The notes: generated by a model from the letters alone, not told the origin. DNA of 51,814 bases from an uncultured Cellvibrionales bacterium (GCA_913050115.1 CAJWZU010000018.1:1-51814), one strand, 5' to 3'; positions 16,216 to 25,310 are shown, counted from the first letter of the stretch. Numbers and translations: made by a program.

Positions 16216-17727
16216 ATGGATATTGATCAATACCGCTCCAAAGTAAGCGCAACATTTAATGCCGCACCCAGTGCTAAAACAGTCGACATAGCTGTTATCG
16301 GCGGCGGTGTTCAAGGCTGCGCGTTAGCAGCAGAAGCGGCTAGCCGTCGGCTATCCACACTCTTAATCGAGGCTGAGGACATTGCCAACGGTGCCTCATC
16401 ACGCAGTAACCGCATTATTGGTGGTGATTTAAGCCAACTAGAGCAGCTGGATATAGAAGCCGTCAATCGAGGGTTACAAGAGCAGGCCATATTGCGCCAG
16501 CGAGCACCGCATCTAGTACGCTCGCACAATTTCACTATTTTACCCAACACCACACTGCGTTCGCGTCGGCGCATTCAAGCCGGCCTTTACAGTTATCGGG
16601 CCTTACAGCGCCGCTTCGGTTTGCCCTCGAACAGCTGCCCCGCCCATATAATCGACGTACCCTATTCTGAACTGTTCAGCTACTGCGATGACAGTGTCGA
16701 TGACAGCCGCCTGACCCTGGCCTTGGCGCAACAGGCTCGCACCTTAGGGGCCAGTATTCGACCGCATACAAAGCTTCTCAAGGCCACTCGCAAACAAGAT
16801 TTTTGGTTGCTAGAACTGCAAAACAGTAATGGCAATATCGAACACTTACGCGCCAAAGTGCTGATCAATGCCGCAGGTTCTGCCAGTGTTAAACTAATGC
16901 AAGATCACATTGAGCACAGTAGCCGCAGCAAAGGCATGCTACGGCGCGATGACTATTTAGTTATATCAAGCCCTGCACATTGCGATAACGCCTTAGTCCT
17001 TCAGGCTGACAATAAACAGCTGATCTACCTACTCGACACACCGAGCGGCCAGCACGCCGTTTTGGGGCCGTGGCAAAGCAACAATGTTGAGGCAATGGAC
17101 CCCAGCGCCGCAGAAGAGCAATTAATTGCCCTTTATAATCAAAACTTTAAAGCAAACATCAGCGCTGACGATATAGTGCATCGTTTTCACGCGCTGCGCT
17201 GCCTATGTGCTGACAGCAGCTGCGAGCAGAATAAAACCAGCCAAGATTACGCCCTAGATCTGGACAACCCCGCATCTCTGGCACCGCTACTGAACAGTTA
17301 TGGTGGCAACATCGGTACCCACCGCCTGCTAGCAGAACAGGCACTCACTATTTTACAGCCATTTACCGGGGCTTTAATTAACCCTGAGTTAAAAACTAAA
17401 TCACTCCCTGGCGGTGATTTTAATGGCGGCTTAACGGCGCTGCAAAGCGAACTAGAATTTAATAACCCCACCATTGAACCAACATTATTACAGCGCTTAG
17501 CTCGGTCATACGGCAGTAACAGCCACAAAATATTGCTGGGCGTAACCAGAATGACCGACCTAGGTCTACGTTTTGGCGATAATTTATATCAGCGAGAAGT
17601 GGAATATCTCTGCAGTGAAGAGTGGGCTCAAAGCGCCGAGGATATTCTCTGGCGTCGCAGCAAGCTGGGGCTATGTTTTAGCGCCGCCGAAAAACAGGCA
17701 TTACAAGCATTCATCTCAGCAGGCTAA
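16216..17727 (+). CDS. GlpD-like FAD-dependent oxidoreductase (glycerol-3-phosphate dehydrogenase family)
   Basis: 503 aa. Residues 24-55 are the FAD-binding Rossmann segment (DIAVIGGGVQGCALAAEAASRR, then LLIEAEDIANGASSRS). The C-terminal 110 residues match the GlpD C-terminal domain (LARSYGSN, DLGLRFGDNLYQREVEYLC, EWAQSAEDILWRRSKLGL). The motif normally reading SSRSTKLIHGGLRYLE is changed to SSRSNRIIGGDLSQLEQ, so substrate handling may differ from true GlpD. It is not near glpF, glpK or glpR. It may be a second, specialised G3P dehydrogenase. The 3' end overlaps the convergent yafJ by 17 bases. Confidence 0.75.
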   Translation: MDIDQYRSKVSATFNAAPSAKTVDIAVIGGGVQGCALAAEAASRRLSTLLIEAEDIANGASSRSNRIIGGDLSQLEQLDIEAVNRGLQEQAILRQRAPHLVRSHNFTILPNTTLRSRRRIQAGLYSYRALQRRFGLPSNSCPAHIIDVPYSELFSYCDDSVDDSRLTLALAQQARTLGASIRPHTKLLKATRKQDFWLLELQNSNGNIEHLRAKVLINAAGSASVKLMQDHIEHSSRSKGMLRRDDYLVISSPAHCDNALVLQADNKQLIYLLDTPSGQHAVLGPWQSNNVEAMDPSAAEEQLIALYNQNFKANISADDIVHRFHALRCLCADSSCEQNKTSQDYALDLDNPASLAPLLNSYGGNIGTHRLLAEQALTILQPFTGALINPELKTKSLPGGDFNGGLTALQSELEFNNPTIEPTLLQRLARSYGSNSHKILLGVTRMTDLGLRFGDNLYQREVEYLCSEEWAQSAEDILWRRSKLGLCFSAAEKQALQAFISAG

Positions 17728-18487
17728 CTTCTTCGCCCTGCTTTAATACAAGAAAATCACCACTACGCAAGGCTCGCCACTGCTCATCAGTGGTAAGCGG
17801 TTGGGTAGCAACCACACTCACAATATCATTCGGCGTGGTCTCGCTACCAAAATCAATACTAAGCTCAGTATCTTGCAGATTTGCCAGGCCAAAAGGTGCG
17901 CGGCGTGTAATGAAGTGCAGCTTGGTCGCGCAAAATGCGTAAAGGTATTCAGCATCACTGATTAATAAATTGCAAACGCCCAATGTAAGCAACTGATCAG
18001 CGCAATTTTTCAACAATAACCACAGTTCCTCTGCGTTTTCTGGCGGTTCTGGAAACTGCTGCCGCACCTGTTCTAACAGCCAGCAAAATGCGTATTCACT
18101 GTCGGTACTGCCTACTGGGGTGTAAGCACCGAGCAGGAAGGTTTCGACCCCAGGCAATTGGCCATTATGAGCAAAGGTCCAATTGCGGCCCCAGAGCTCA
18201 CGCCCAAAAGGATGAGTATTTTCCAGACAGATATCACCGACATTGGCCTGGCGTATGTGGCTAATAACAGTACAACTTTTAATGGGGAAACTGCGAATTA
18301 ATTGAGCAATAGGCGAATCAAAGCTGGGGTCAGGATCGCGAAATTCGCGCACAGCCTGACCTTCATAAAAAGCGATACCCCAGCCATCGCGGTGTGGCCC
18401 AGTTGCTCCACCGCGTTGCATTAACCCAGAAAAGCTAAAGCAAACATCCGTTGGAACGTTGGCTGACATACCCATTAATTCACACAT
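17711..18487 (-). CDS. yafJ: Class II glutamine amidotransferase, YafJ type
   Basis: 258-aa Ntn-type glutaminase domain standing alone. The nucleophile is Cys2, exposed after removal of Met1 (MCELMGMSANVP). RGGATGPHRDGWGIAFYEG, HIRQANVG, NTHPFGRELWGRNWTFAHNGQL and GSTDSEYAFCWLL are the GATase-II glutamine-binding and oxyanion segments. No synthase domain is fused, so the acceptor of the ammonia is unknown for this family. It overlaps the acetyltransferase upstream by 13 bases, forming a tight three-gene cluster with tapT. Confidence 0.88.
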   Translation of the reverse strand: MCELMGMSANVPTDVCFSFSGLMQRGGATGPHRDGWGIAFYEGQAVREFRDPDPSFDSPIAQLIRSFPIKSCTVISHIRQANVGDICLENTHPFGRELWGRNWTFAHNGQLPGVETFLLGAYTPVGSTDSEYAFCWLLEQVRQQFPEPPENAEELWLLLKNCADQLLTLGVCNLLISDAEYLYAFCATKLHFITRRAPFGLANLQDTELSIDFGSETTPNDIVSVVATQPLTTDEQWRALRSGDFLVLKQGEEVSLLR

Positions 18488-18915
18488 ATACAGGAGCCTC
18501 GGACATTAACCTTGTAAATAATATTCTGGTGACGCGCGACACGTCGAAATTGGTCGCGGACACTATCTCTCGCTTCGCTAATATCGGCCGCAATAAAACC
18601 AGAACGGGTATATAGTTTATCTAAATAGGCTAAAGGAAAACAATAACAAAGTTGCCCATTAATTGTCAGTAAGGCCTCACGGATTAACCGTTCAGCCAAA
18701 CCGCTACCGCGCTCGCTGGGGGCGACAAAAATGCTGCGCAGAAACCAGCCCTGCGATTTCTTCTGCAAGTATAGCGCCGCTACAATATTATCGGCACGCC
18801 TAAGAGTGTAAGCACAATCCAATTTTTTTATACGGCTAGATTGCCGCTGTTGTTTATAAAAACGATTGACGCTTGCAATGCTATCCAACTGAAAACTAAT
18901 CGACACCGTGACCAC
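18475..18915 (-). CDS. GNAT-family N-acetyltransferase
   Basis: 146 aa with one GNAT fold. Motif A is RSIFVAPSERGSGLAERLI (acetyl-CoA pyrophosphate loop near residue 70-78), preceded by the beta4 strand and followed by a YTRSGF motif B-like turn. The substrate cannot be inferred. The GTG at 18915 overlaps the end of tapT by 20 bases; a GTG three codons later is an alternative start. Its 3' end overlaps yafJ. Confidence 0.75.
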   Translation of the reverse strand: MVTVSISFQLDSIASVNRFYKQQRQSSRIKKLDCAYTLRRADNIVAALYLQKKSQGWFLRSIFVAPSERGSGLAERLIREALLTINGQLCYCFPLAYLDKLYTRSGFIAADISEARDSVRDQFRRVARHQNIIYKVNVRGSCICVN

Positions 18916-19528
18916 TCATGCTGGCGTCGTAGTGACACATGAAGTCTGAAAAGTATTGATTTAAGACCTGCGCATTACCTTTCTCGCCAGACTGCTGGAG
19001 CAAACCAATCGCCGCCTCGCAAGTCGACAGACCTACATCCAGCTGATTGCGGCGCAGGCGATACCGGCTCTTACTTGACCCAGATAGGCTCAGACGCGGC
19101 AAGTTTTGCAAGTAGGGGGACTGACGCACCATTTTTCGCGCCTGCTGCCAAGTGGCATCAATCAATATATATACTGGGCGCACACCGGCTTTAACTGGAG
19201 CAAATGCAACCGGTGTCGCACCTTCTTCAGCGGTAAACAGAAGGTAACCTTGGTAAGCGGGAGAATTGAGTAGAGCCATTAAATTCTCAGGTGGTTCAAC
19301 TCTTGCCCAACATTCAAACTGCGCCCCCTCAAAAGCGTTCAACACTAAATGGCCAGTATTGCTGCCCTTGCCAAGCTCGCGCTGATGCACTAATAAAAAG
19401 AACAAAGCAAAGGACTCTAAAGCCGGAACTTTAGTGCACAGGCAAGCTACCTTAAGCAGATGACAGCGCGGGCAACGGGTCGATGGCAGACTATTAATTT
19501 CTTGAGGATACACAGGGCTAGAGTCCAA
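18896..19528 (-). CDS. tapT: tRNA-uridine aminocarboxypropyltransferase (DTW domain)
   Basis: 210 aa. TapT/YfiP-type enzyme making acp3U47 in tRNA variable loops from SAM. It has the zinc-type cysteine cluster CPRCHLLKVACLC at 19-31, VHQRELGKGSNTGHLVLNA, the DTW-like motif as DATWQQARKM and the downstream RLRRNQLDVGLSTCEA (S/T-CEA) motif. The first codon of the open frame is TTG at 19528; no strong ribosome binding site is visible, so the exact start is uncertain. First gene of the tapT-acetyltransferase-yafJ cluster. Confidence 0.85.
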   Translation of the reverse strand: MDSSPVYPQEINSLPSTRCPRCHLLKVACLCTKVPALESFALFFLLVHQRELGKGSNTGHLVLNAFEGAQFECWARVEPPENLMALLNSPAYQGYLLFTAEEGATPVAFAPVKAGVRPVYILIDATWQQARKMVRQSPYLQNLPRLSLSGSSKSRYRLRRNQLDVGLSTCEAAIGLLQQSGEKGNAQVLNQYFSDFMCHYDASMSGHGVD

Positions 19529-19872
19529 AAAAATGAAAATTTATACTACCTGAAACAATACTATTTCTCGTCATCAACCGCAGGAAGTTAAGTATAGTCC
19601 AGCGGCTAAGGCCGCATTTTCGGAGCTATCGAAGCCGTAGTCGGTACAGTATTGCCGCCTACGCTGGGCACTATACCCTTAACGCCATTCGCACAAACCT
19701 TAGATAAACGCTTAAACTAGATTTTTCTCAACCAAAAATCTAGTTCTGGTTCTGGCTTTTCTACTAACGCTAACGGCACCTGTTTTAATGCGACAAAGGG
19801 ACACCGTCATAACAGCAGAAACATATAGAGGGCTCTTGCACTAAACTGCAACAGCTTAATCGGGGGCGTCCT
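19529..19872. other. Intergenic region upstream of tapT
   Basis: About 340 bases with no gene seen. It contains GC-rich short palindromes near 19601-19650 and the long inverted repeat at 19715-19745. Confidence 0.45.
19715..19745. repeat. 12-bp perfect inverted repeat
   Basis: AACTAGATTTTT-CTCAACC-AAAAATCTAGTT, about 130 bases past the end of the small membrane protein gene (minus strand) and about 190 bases before tapT. The stem is AT-rich and ends in no T-run outside the stem, so a weak terminator or a protein-binding palindrome are both possible. Confidence 0.6.
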
Positions 19873-20244
19873 TTAGACGCTTTGACCATGCTTCTGGCGA
19901 GCCAGTTGATAGCGACGGTAAAGCGCGTAGCCAATGCTCAAGATCACAGACAACAACAGCACACCTAGCCATGACACCAGTAAGGGAATACCAGCTCGCG
20001 CAGTGGACTCGGTACCTTCAAAAATAGTTTCCAGCGCACACACCAAAAAGGCCGGTGCTAAAAAAGCTTGTTCGGGATCGGCCTGAATTGGAGTGAGCAG
20101 TAGTGATGCCAGTGATAAGCACAACAGCAATTTCAACCCTGCCCAGGGTAGCTTAGAGATCATTCGCCAAAACACGGCGACAGCGCCAAAGCTAGCAAGA
20201 ATATAAAGCTGCCAAGTAAATTGATAATTTTCAAGGGTTAACAT
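19873..20244 (-). CDS. Small inner-membrane protein of unknown function
   Basis: 123 aa with three predicted membrane spans: roughly residues 9-27 (LYILASFGAVAVFWRMI), 35-53 (AGLKLLLCLSLASLLLTPI) and 86-108 (PLLVSWLGVLLLSVILSIGYALY), and a basic C-terminus. I recognise no functional family. It lies 52 bases downstream of ycgN on the same strand and may be the last gene of that operon. Confidence 0.7.
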   Translation of the reverse strand: MLTLENYQFTWQLYILASFGAVAVFWRMISKLPWAGLKLLLCLSLASLLLTPIQADPEQAFLAPAFLVCALETIFEGTESTARAGIPLLVSWLGVLLLSVILSIGYALYRRYQLARQKHGQSV

Positions 20245-20296
20245 AGTAATTTCTCTTTAATTAAGCCAGCGCTGAGCAGTGTATATTTAAACTAAT

Positions 20297-20734
20297 TTAG
20301 CTAATCCAATGAATAACGCGCTCTTCAAACTCATCCGGGCTAACACTCGATTCCAACACTACGCGTCCGCGCACTGAAATACCGGCACGCACCACTGACT
20401 CCGAATCCCCCGTTAGCAATGGATGCCAAATGGGCAAGCTTTTGCCCTCGGCCACCAAGCGATAGGCACAAGTAGCTGGCAGCCAGTGAAAACTTTCGAT
20501 GTCTTCAGGCTTTAGCACCAGACACTCTGGCACCAACGTCTGTCGGTTGCGGTAATCGAGACAGCGGCCTGCGCTGCAATCCAAGTTGCGACAGGCGACA
20601 TCGGTGTAGTAGACCTCGCCTGAATCTTCGCACTCCAACTTATGGAGACAACAGCGGCCACATCCATCGCAAAGAGACTCCCATTCGGAGTGACTCATTT
20701 GCGTGAGCGTTAACGACGTCCAAAATGGCTGCAT
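20297..20734 (-). CDS. ycgN: YcgN-family cysteine-cluster protein (UPF0260/YkgJ type)
   Basis: About 145 aa matching E. coli YcgN: WESLCDGCGRCCLHKLE, YYTDVACRNLD, RCLDYRNR, ESFHWLPATCAYRLVAEG and LPIWHPLLTG. Eight or more conserved cysteines suggest a metal site (CxxCxxCC), but no reaction is established. I chose the ATG at 20734 because MQPFW aligns with the E. coli N-terminus; an in-frame GTG at 20767 overlapping ycgL would add 11 residues. Follows ycgL directly. Confidence 0.9.
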   Translation of the reverse strand: MQPFWTSLTLTQMSHSEWESLCDGCGRCCLHKLECEDSGEVYYTDVACRNLDCSAGRCLDYRNRQTLVPECLVLKPEDIESFHWLPATCAYRLVAEGKSLPIWHPLLTGDSESVVRAGISVRGRVVLESSVSPDEFEERVIHWIS

Positions 20735-20753
20735 GCCATCTGCATCACTCAAG

Positions 20754-21050
20754 CTATTTGCTCGCACTCAAAAAGCTGTTGCGATATTTAATCGCGGTCA
20801 TTTCATCATCATCCTGCGGCGGAGGCATCTGCAGATAAAAACCTTTTTCATCGAGGTCCTTCATTACATTGGCCGCCTCTACTCGAGCCAACTTGCGCTC
20901 AGGCGTTAATAAGAGTGTCATTGCATGCTTGGGTTTGCCAAATATCTCCAACAACGCCTCGGGCACACGCTTCAGCCCTTCGGCCTTGAGAACGTAGAGG
21001 TACATGCCCTCTTCGCGTGTGCTGTGGTAAATCGAACAAATCTTTTTCAC
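20754..21050 (-). CDS. ycgL: YcgL-domain protein
   Basis: 98-aa YcgL-domain protein: KKICSIYHSTREEGMYLYV, VPEALLEIFGKPKHAMTLLLTPERKLARV and GFYLQMPPP are the conserved segments. The fold is known but the function is not. It lies between rnd (20 bases upstream) and ycgN, an order conserved in many gammaproteobacteria. Confidence 0.9.
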   Translation of the reverse strand: MKKICSIYHSTREEGMYLYVLKAEGLKRVPEALLEIFGKPKHAMTLLLTPERKLARVEAANVMKDLDEKGFYLQMPPPQDDDEMTAIKYRNSFLSASK

Positions 21051-21070
21051 GATACCTCCAAACAGAATAA

Positions 21071-22201
21071 TTAAAAGTTTTTGGCACAGTTTAGCAACAG
21101 GTCACCGACAAGACCCTGACGCCAATCGAGCAGGTTATCGGGCAATTGATATTTACCGCCATTGATACCGCTGCGAATAATGAATTCGTAATCTTTTTTG
21201 CGCACCAGCACTTCAGCCGGCAGCTCTAAACGCTCAGCCAAAGAGCGCACTTGTACTTTTAACGCCTTCAATAAGTCGGTTTGATCCATGGGCAACGGCA
21301 TAGGTAAGCGCGCGGGTAAATCAGCTGCGTCTAGCGCCAGCCCCAGCTGTACCTGAGCCAAAATATCCTCACCATCACGATAAATAACCCGTGGAAGCAG
21401 ACCTTCGATATTAAACAATAGGCTCTCTTTTTTCGGTTTGCGTTTCGCCAGTTCCCACAGCGCTCGCTCTTTCATCAAGCGATTGCGTGGGATATCTCGC
21501 TCGCGCGCGACACGCTCGCGCCACAGGCTCAATACTTTTAGTACTGCGAGCTCGCGGCTACTGAGCTTCCAGCCCGATTTCACTTTTAAATAGGCATTGT
21601 TTTGAATATATTCTGGCGATGCAGGGTTATTAAACTTGGCGCAATCAGCCAGAACCCAGTCGATACGCTCAAGCGCCTGCAATTCTAATAGGAGCTTGCC
21701 GTAGGCGATCAAAAGATAGCCAACATCCAACGCTGCATACTTAAGCTGAGACTGGCTCAAGGGTCGCTGCAACCAGTCAGAACGGGTCTCTCCCTTGCTC
21801 AACTCAATGTCAAGTGTCGCTTTAATCAGACCCGCATAACCAATAGAAAAACCATAACCGGCAAACGACGCTGCGACTTGTGTGTCAAACAGCGGCGCGG
21901 GGATCACCCCCAACAAACACTTAAATACCTCGAGATCTTCCGAGCAGGCGTGCAGTACCTTGGTGACGGCAGGATTAATGAAAAGAGCCGCTAAAGGGGC
22001 AAAATCCGTAATCGCCTGCGGATCAATCAAGTAGCAACCTTTACCGTCGCCAATTTGAATTAAGCCGGCTATAGGATAAAAGGTGGAAACACGCATGAAC
22101 TCAGTATCGACAGCTATAGCCGCCTGTTGGCTCCATTTATCGCAAAGTTCCGCCAATACGTCATTATTGTCGACCCAGATGGGTTCAAGTGAAATAGACA
22201 C
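21071..22201 (-). CDS. rnd: Ribonuclease D
   Basis: 3'-5' exoribonuclease that trims tRNA and stable RNA precursors. 376 aa. The DEDDy exonuclease signature is complete: VDTEFMR (Exo I), HACSEDLEVF (Exo II) and YAALDVGYLL (Exo III with Y and D), followed by an HRDC domain (SSRELAVLKVLSLWRERVARERDIPRNRLMKE). The start is a GTG at 22201 with GGGGAG five bases upstream, overlapping the stop of the small ORF in front (TAGTG). It is probably read by translational coupling in the dnaX-ybaB-recR-rnd-ycgL-ycgN operon. Confidence 0.95.
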   Translation of the reverse strand: MSISLEPIWVDNNDVLAELCDKWSQQAAIAVDTEFMRVSTFYPIAGLIQIGDGKGCYLIDPQAITDFAPLAALFINPAVTKVLHACSEDLEVFKCLLGVIPAPLFDTQVAASFAGYGFSIGYAGLIKATLDIELSKGETRSDWLQRPLSQSQLKYAALDVGYLLIAYGKLLLELQALERIDWVLADCAKFNNPASPEYIQNNAYLKVKSGWKLSSRELAVLKVLSLWRERVARERDIPRNRLMKERALWELAKRKPKKESLLFNIEGLLPRVIYRDGEDILAQVQLGLALDAADLPARLPMPLPMDQTDLLKALKVQVRSLAERLELPAEVLVRKKDYEFIIRSGINGGKYQLPDNLLDWRQGLVGDLLLNCAKNF

Positions 22202-22353
22202 TAGCGCTCCCCTTTGGCAAAAAGTAGATACCCGCAGCTCTTCACAAGGTCAGCAGTATCAACGGCTATAGCCGCTTGTTGGCTCCAAACATCACAGAGT
22301 TCAGCTAATACATCATTGCGATCGACCCAGATGGGCTCTAAAGAAATACTCAT
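22201..22353 (-). pseudogene. Truncated copy of the rnd 5' end, possibly translated as a 50-aa peptide
   Basis: 50-codon ORF whose first 33 residues ([20 protein letters not shown] and on to AIAVDT) equal those of RNase D except for R12/N and V22/K; the last 17 residues (ADLVKSCGYLLFAKGER) are unrelated or rearranged, with a YLL-A-G echo of the Exo III region. In the shared 33 codons I count 13 synonymous changes (including a switched serine codon) plus two amino-acid changes. Its ATG overlaps the recR stop (ATGA) and its TAG overlaps the rnd GTG, and it carries rnd's ribosome binding site. Either a paralogue left after deletion or a coupling leader peptide. Confidence 0.75.
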
Positions 22354-22943
22354 AGGGTTCTTCTTGAAGAAAAAGCGTGTGCAAGTGTACCGCCATCTAT
22401 GTATTCGAGCTCGCCTCCTAGCGGAACGCCGTGAGCGATGCGCGATACAATCACGCCTAAAGGTTTGGCGCGCTCACCAATGTAATGCGCTGTTGCCTCG
22501 CCTTCAACCGTCGGATTAGTGGCCAAAATCAACTCTTTAATGTCATCCCCTTGTAATATCGTCACCAACTGATCGATACCAATATCACTTGGACCTATGC
22601 CATCAATAGGGGACAGGTGGCCAAGCAGGACAAAGTATTTACCCTGATAGTAGCCGGCCTGCTCGATCGCCAAAATGTCAGCTGGAGTCTCCACTACGCA
22701 GAGCAGAGAGCCATCGCGCCGTATATTGCTACAGGTGCCACAGATAGGCTCTTCTGTAAGTGTCCGACAGCGCTGGCAGCGGCCTACCCGCTCGACACAA
22801 ACCTCTAAACTCTTGGCCAAACGCTCGGCACCCGGGCGTTCACGCTCTAGCAGGTGCAGAGCCATTCGCTGAGCCGATTTTGGCCCAACACCCGGCAGCA
22901 CCCGCAGAGCACTGATTAACTCATCAACTAAGGGACTAAACAT
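22350..22943 (-). CDS. recR: Recombination mediator RecR
   Basis: 197 aa. RecFOR pathway protein that loads RecA at gaps. It has the N-terminal helix-hairpin-helix ([17 protein letters not shown]), a C4 zinc finger ([16 protein letters not shown], residues near 57-72) and the Toprim domain ([17 protein letters not shown]). The C-terminal [24 protein letters not shown] is diagnostic. Lies 16 bases after ybaB; its TGA overlaps the ATG of the small rnd-like ORF. Confidence 0.97.
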   Translation of the reverse strand: MFSPLVDELISALRVLPGVGPKSAQRMALHLLERERPGAERLAKSLEVCVERVGRCQRCRTLTEEPICGTCSNIRRDGSLLCVVETPADILAIEQAGYYQGKYFVLLGHLSPIDGIGPSDIGIDQLVTILQGDDIKELILATNPTVEGEATAHYIGERAKPLGVIVSRIAHGVPLGGELEYIDGGTLAHAFSSRRTL

Positions 22944-22959
22944 TTATTGAGTTATCATC

Positions 22960-23280
22960 CTAAAAAGGCATTTTAAAATCGGCGGGAATATTCATACCGC
23001 CAGTGATATCAGACATTTTGTCTTTATTAAAAGACTCGACCTTGCGCACCGCATCGTTAACCGCGGCGGCCAGTAAGTCTTCTAGCATCTCTTTATCTTC
23101 GGACAGCAAGCTATCGTCTATGTGCACGCGTTTGACATCGTGACGACCGGTCATTGTCACTTTTACTAAGCCCGCACCGGACTCGCCCTGCACTTCGGCA
23201 CTGGCCAATTCAGCTTGCATTTTTTGCATATTATCTTGCATTTGTTTGGCCTGTTTCATCAGGTCGCCAATACCTTGCAT
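22960..23280 (-). CDS. ybaB: Nucleoid-associated protein YbaB/EbfC
   Basis: 106-aa dimeric DNA-binding protein. [20 protein letters not shown] is the N-terminal helix, [21 protein letters not shown] the beta region and [14 protein letters not shown]-like [16 protein letters not shown] the C-terminal helix. I place the start at the ATG at 23280 rather than the GTG at 23289, since [10 protein letters not shown] is the family's N-terminus. Standard dnaX-ybaB-recR order. Confidence 0.95.
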   Translation of the reverse strand: MQGIGDLMKQAKQMQDNMQKMQAELASAEVQGESGAGLVKVTMTGRHDVKRVHIDDSLLSEDKEMLEDLLAAAVNDAVRKVESFNKDKMSDITGGMNIPADFKMPF

Positions 23281-23318
23281 AGCGTTCACTCTTTTATATT
23301 GAAATAAATTGTTGGATG

Positions 23319-25310
23319 TTAATCGACTGGCTGCACACTTTCTTCAGCCAATACGGCATCAAAATGCTCTATCAACTGCTGCACAATAGGATCGCTGCGC
23401 ATATCCTGCAGTGCTTTTTGAAGGCGCTCGCGACGGCCGCGAATTGCGATCATCGACGGGGTTTCGGTCGTTAACTGGCCGAATTCAATTTGTACCTGAA
23501 TCGGCTCGATAAAATACTTGGTTAACCTATCGGCCAGACGCACTTGGTGCGAAGGGTCATAGAGTGTGCTGTTATTCTCATCCAACACAAACTGCAGCAA
23601 ACTGCCCTCACGCCCCACCAGTAAACAATTCGCCACAGTCGACTGCAAAACACCCCCCACCCCCAGCGCCAAATAAACTTGCGGCCAGTGCTGAGGCTGT
23701 AATTGATCCAGAGAAATGCGCTGATCTGTATAAGCGACGGCTGATTCGGCAGGCACAATAGCCGCTGGCGCTAAAGGCTTCAGTACAGGCTTAGCCACTG
23801 GTTTTATAACTTGCTCTACTGTGGCTGAGGTCACCGTCTCAATAACAGGGACCTGTACGATCGCAACGGGCGTTGTATTTAATGCCTCTAGAGCCGCTGC
23901 CGCACCAGTGATTGCCGGTGCGGCATCAATCTTTTTTAGTGGCACTTGCTCCGCGTATTCAGCGTTAGGCTGCTGTGCCTGCTGGTGGACAGGTCGTTCC
24001 TGATAATCAGTAGGCTTCTGCTGTACTGGCGGTTTTACCGCAGCTAGCGGCGACGGCTGTGGCGCTGTGGTTTGCTCGTCCCAGGGCATCGGCGCTGTAG
24101 GCACTTGCTGTGTAACTGCAGAGGCAGGTGCTGCGGCCATCGACGCAGCACTGACCTGCGATGGCTCGGCTGGATGCGAAGGTTGAGCTGGCGCGCCCAG
24201 CGCCTGAGTCGGAACCTCATGCACACCCTTAGGCTTAAAAGCGAGCATGCGCAGCAGCACCATTTCAAAACCTGAGCGAGGATCGGGTGCCAACGGTAAA
24301 TCGCGGCGGCCAAGCAACGCGGTTTGATAGAACAACTGCACATCTTCAGCGGCAAGCTTTTGCGCCAGCGCCAGCACCTGATCACGATCGCCACTACTGT
24401 TATCGACCGCCTCAGGCAGTGCTTGGCCTATAGCAATGCGGTGCAACACCGACAACAATTCCGCCAGCGCGCCACTGTAATCGGGCGCATGCTCGGACAA
24501 ACGTTGAACGGCATCTAAAACCTCTTTGCCGTTCAGCGAGGCCAGCGCTTCGAGAATACTATAGACCAGCGTTAAATCGATGGTGCCGAGCATGGTACGT
24601 ACTTCGGCCTCGGTTATTTTTCCGCGACCGAAGGCAATAGCCTGATCTGTGAGGCTTAGAGCGTCGCGCATAGAGCCGTCGGCGGAGCGACCCAACTGCC
24701 ACAGAGCGGAATCTTCAAACGGCACCATTTCTTCGCCCAATACGTACTGCAGGTGCGAAACAATGCGCTCGGGATTCATATTTTTAAGATTGAACTGCAG
24801 ACAACGCGACAGCACAGTAACAGGAAGTTTCTGTGGATCGGTGGTGGCAAGCAAGAATTTTACATGCGGTGGCGGCTCTTCCAAAGTTTTCAATAAGGCA
24901 TTAAAGCTACTGTTGGAGAGCATGTGCACCTCATCGATCAAGTACACCTTGTAGCGGCCTCGAGTGGGGGCATATTGGACGTTTTCTAGCAATTCGCGAG
25001 TATCTTCTACTTTAGTGCGCGAGGCCGCATCCACCTCAATTAAGTCAATAAAGCGCCCTTCAGCAAGTTCGACACAAGCCGAGCACTGACCACAGGGTTC
25101 AGAACTAACGCCCGCTTCGCAGTTCAAACATTTTGCAAGAATACGAGCAATAGTAGTTTTACCCACTCCGCGCGTACCGGTAAATAGATACGCGTGGTGA
25201 AGACGGTTGTGATCCAGGGCATTAATCAAGGCCTGCAGCACATGCTCCTGCCCGACCATTTCTCGGAAGGTTCGCGGTCGCCACTTTCTCGCCAGTACTT
25301 GATAGCTCAT
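23319..25310 (-). CDS. dnaX: DNA polymerase III subunits tau and gamma
   Basis: Clamp-loader ATPase of the replisome; tau is 663 aa from the ATG at 25310 ([12 protein letters not shown]), preceded by GGA. Walker [10 protein letters not shown], a C4 zinc module (CLNCEAG...CGQCSAC), DEVHML (Walker B), the LLKTLEEPP sensor region and a Pro/Ala/Gln-rich linker precede the C-terminal DnaE/DnaB-binding domains ([23 protein letters not shown]). The linker contains a complete -1 frameshift signal (see 23898-23937), so the gene should also give a gamma protein of about 461 aa. An in-frame ATG at 25328 is less likely. Confidence 0.96.
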   Translation of the reverse strand: MSYQVLARKWRPRTFREMVGQEHVLQALINALDHNRLHHAYLFTGTRGVGKTTIARILAKCLNCEAGVSSEPCGQCSACVELAEGRFIDLIEVDAASRTKVEDTRELLENVQYAPTRGRYKVYLIDEVHMLSNSSFNALLKTLEEPPPHVKFLLATTDPQKLPVTVLSRCLQFNLKNMNPERIVSHLQYVLGEEMVPFEDSALWQLGRSADGSMRDALSLTDQAIAFGRGKITEAEVRTMLGTIDLTLVYSILEALASLNGKEVLDAVQRLSEHAPDYSGALAELLSVLHRIAIGQALPEAVDNSSGDRDQVLALAQKLAAEDVQLFYQTALLGRRDLPLAPDPRSGFEMVLLRMLAFKPKGVHEVPTQALGAPAQPSHPAEPSQVSAASMAAAPASAVTQQVPTAPMPWDEQTTAPQPSPLAAVKPPVQQKPTDYQERPVHQQAQQPNAEYAEQVPLKKIDAAPAITGAAAALEALNTTPVAIVQVPVIETVTSATVEQVIKPVAKPVLKPLAPAAIVPAESAVAYTDQRISLDQLQPQHWPQVYLALGVGGVLQSTVANCLLVGREGSLLQFVLDENNSTLYDPSHQVRLADRLTKYFIEPIQVQIEFGQLTTETPSMIAIRGRRERLQKALQDMRSDPIVQQLIEHFDAVLAEESVQPVD
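23898..23937 (-). promoter_or_regulatory. Programmed -1 ribosomal frameshift signal in dnaX
   Basis: In the zero frame the codons CTA AAA AAG (23939-23931) contain the slippery heptamer A AAA AAG. After a -1 slip the next codons are GAT and TGA (stop at 23928-23926). Five bases after the heptamer begins a hairpin TGCCGCACCGG-CAATCA-CTGGTGCGGCA (9 perfect pairs plus G-U and G-C). GGAG lies 11 bases before the heptamer, like the E. coli SD-type stimulator. Same heptamer, same stop distance and same spacing as E. coli dnaX. Confidence 0.93.
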
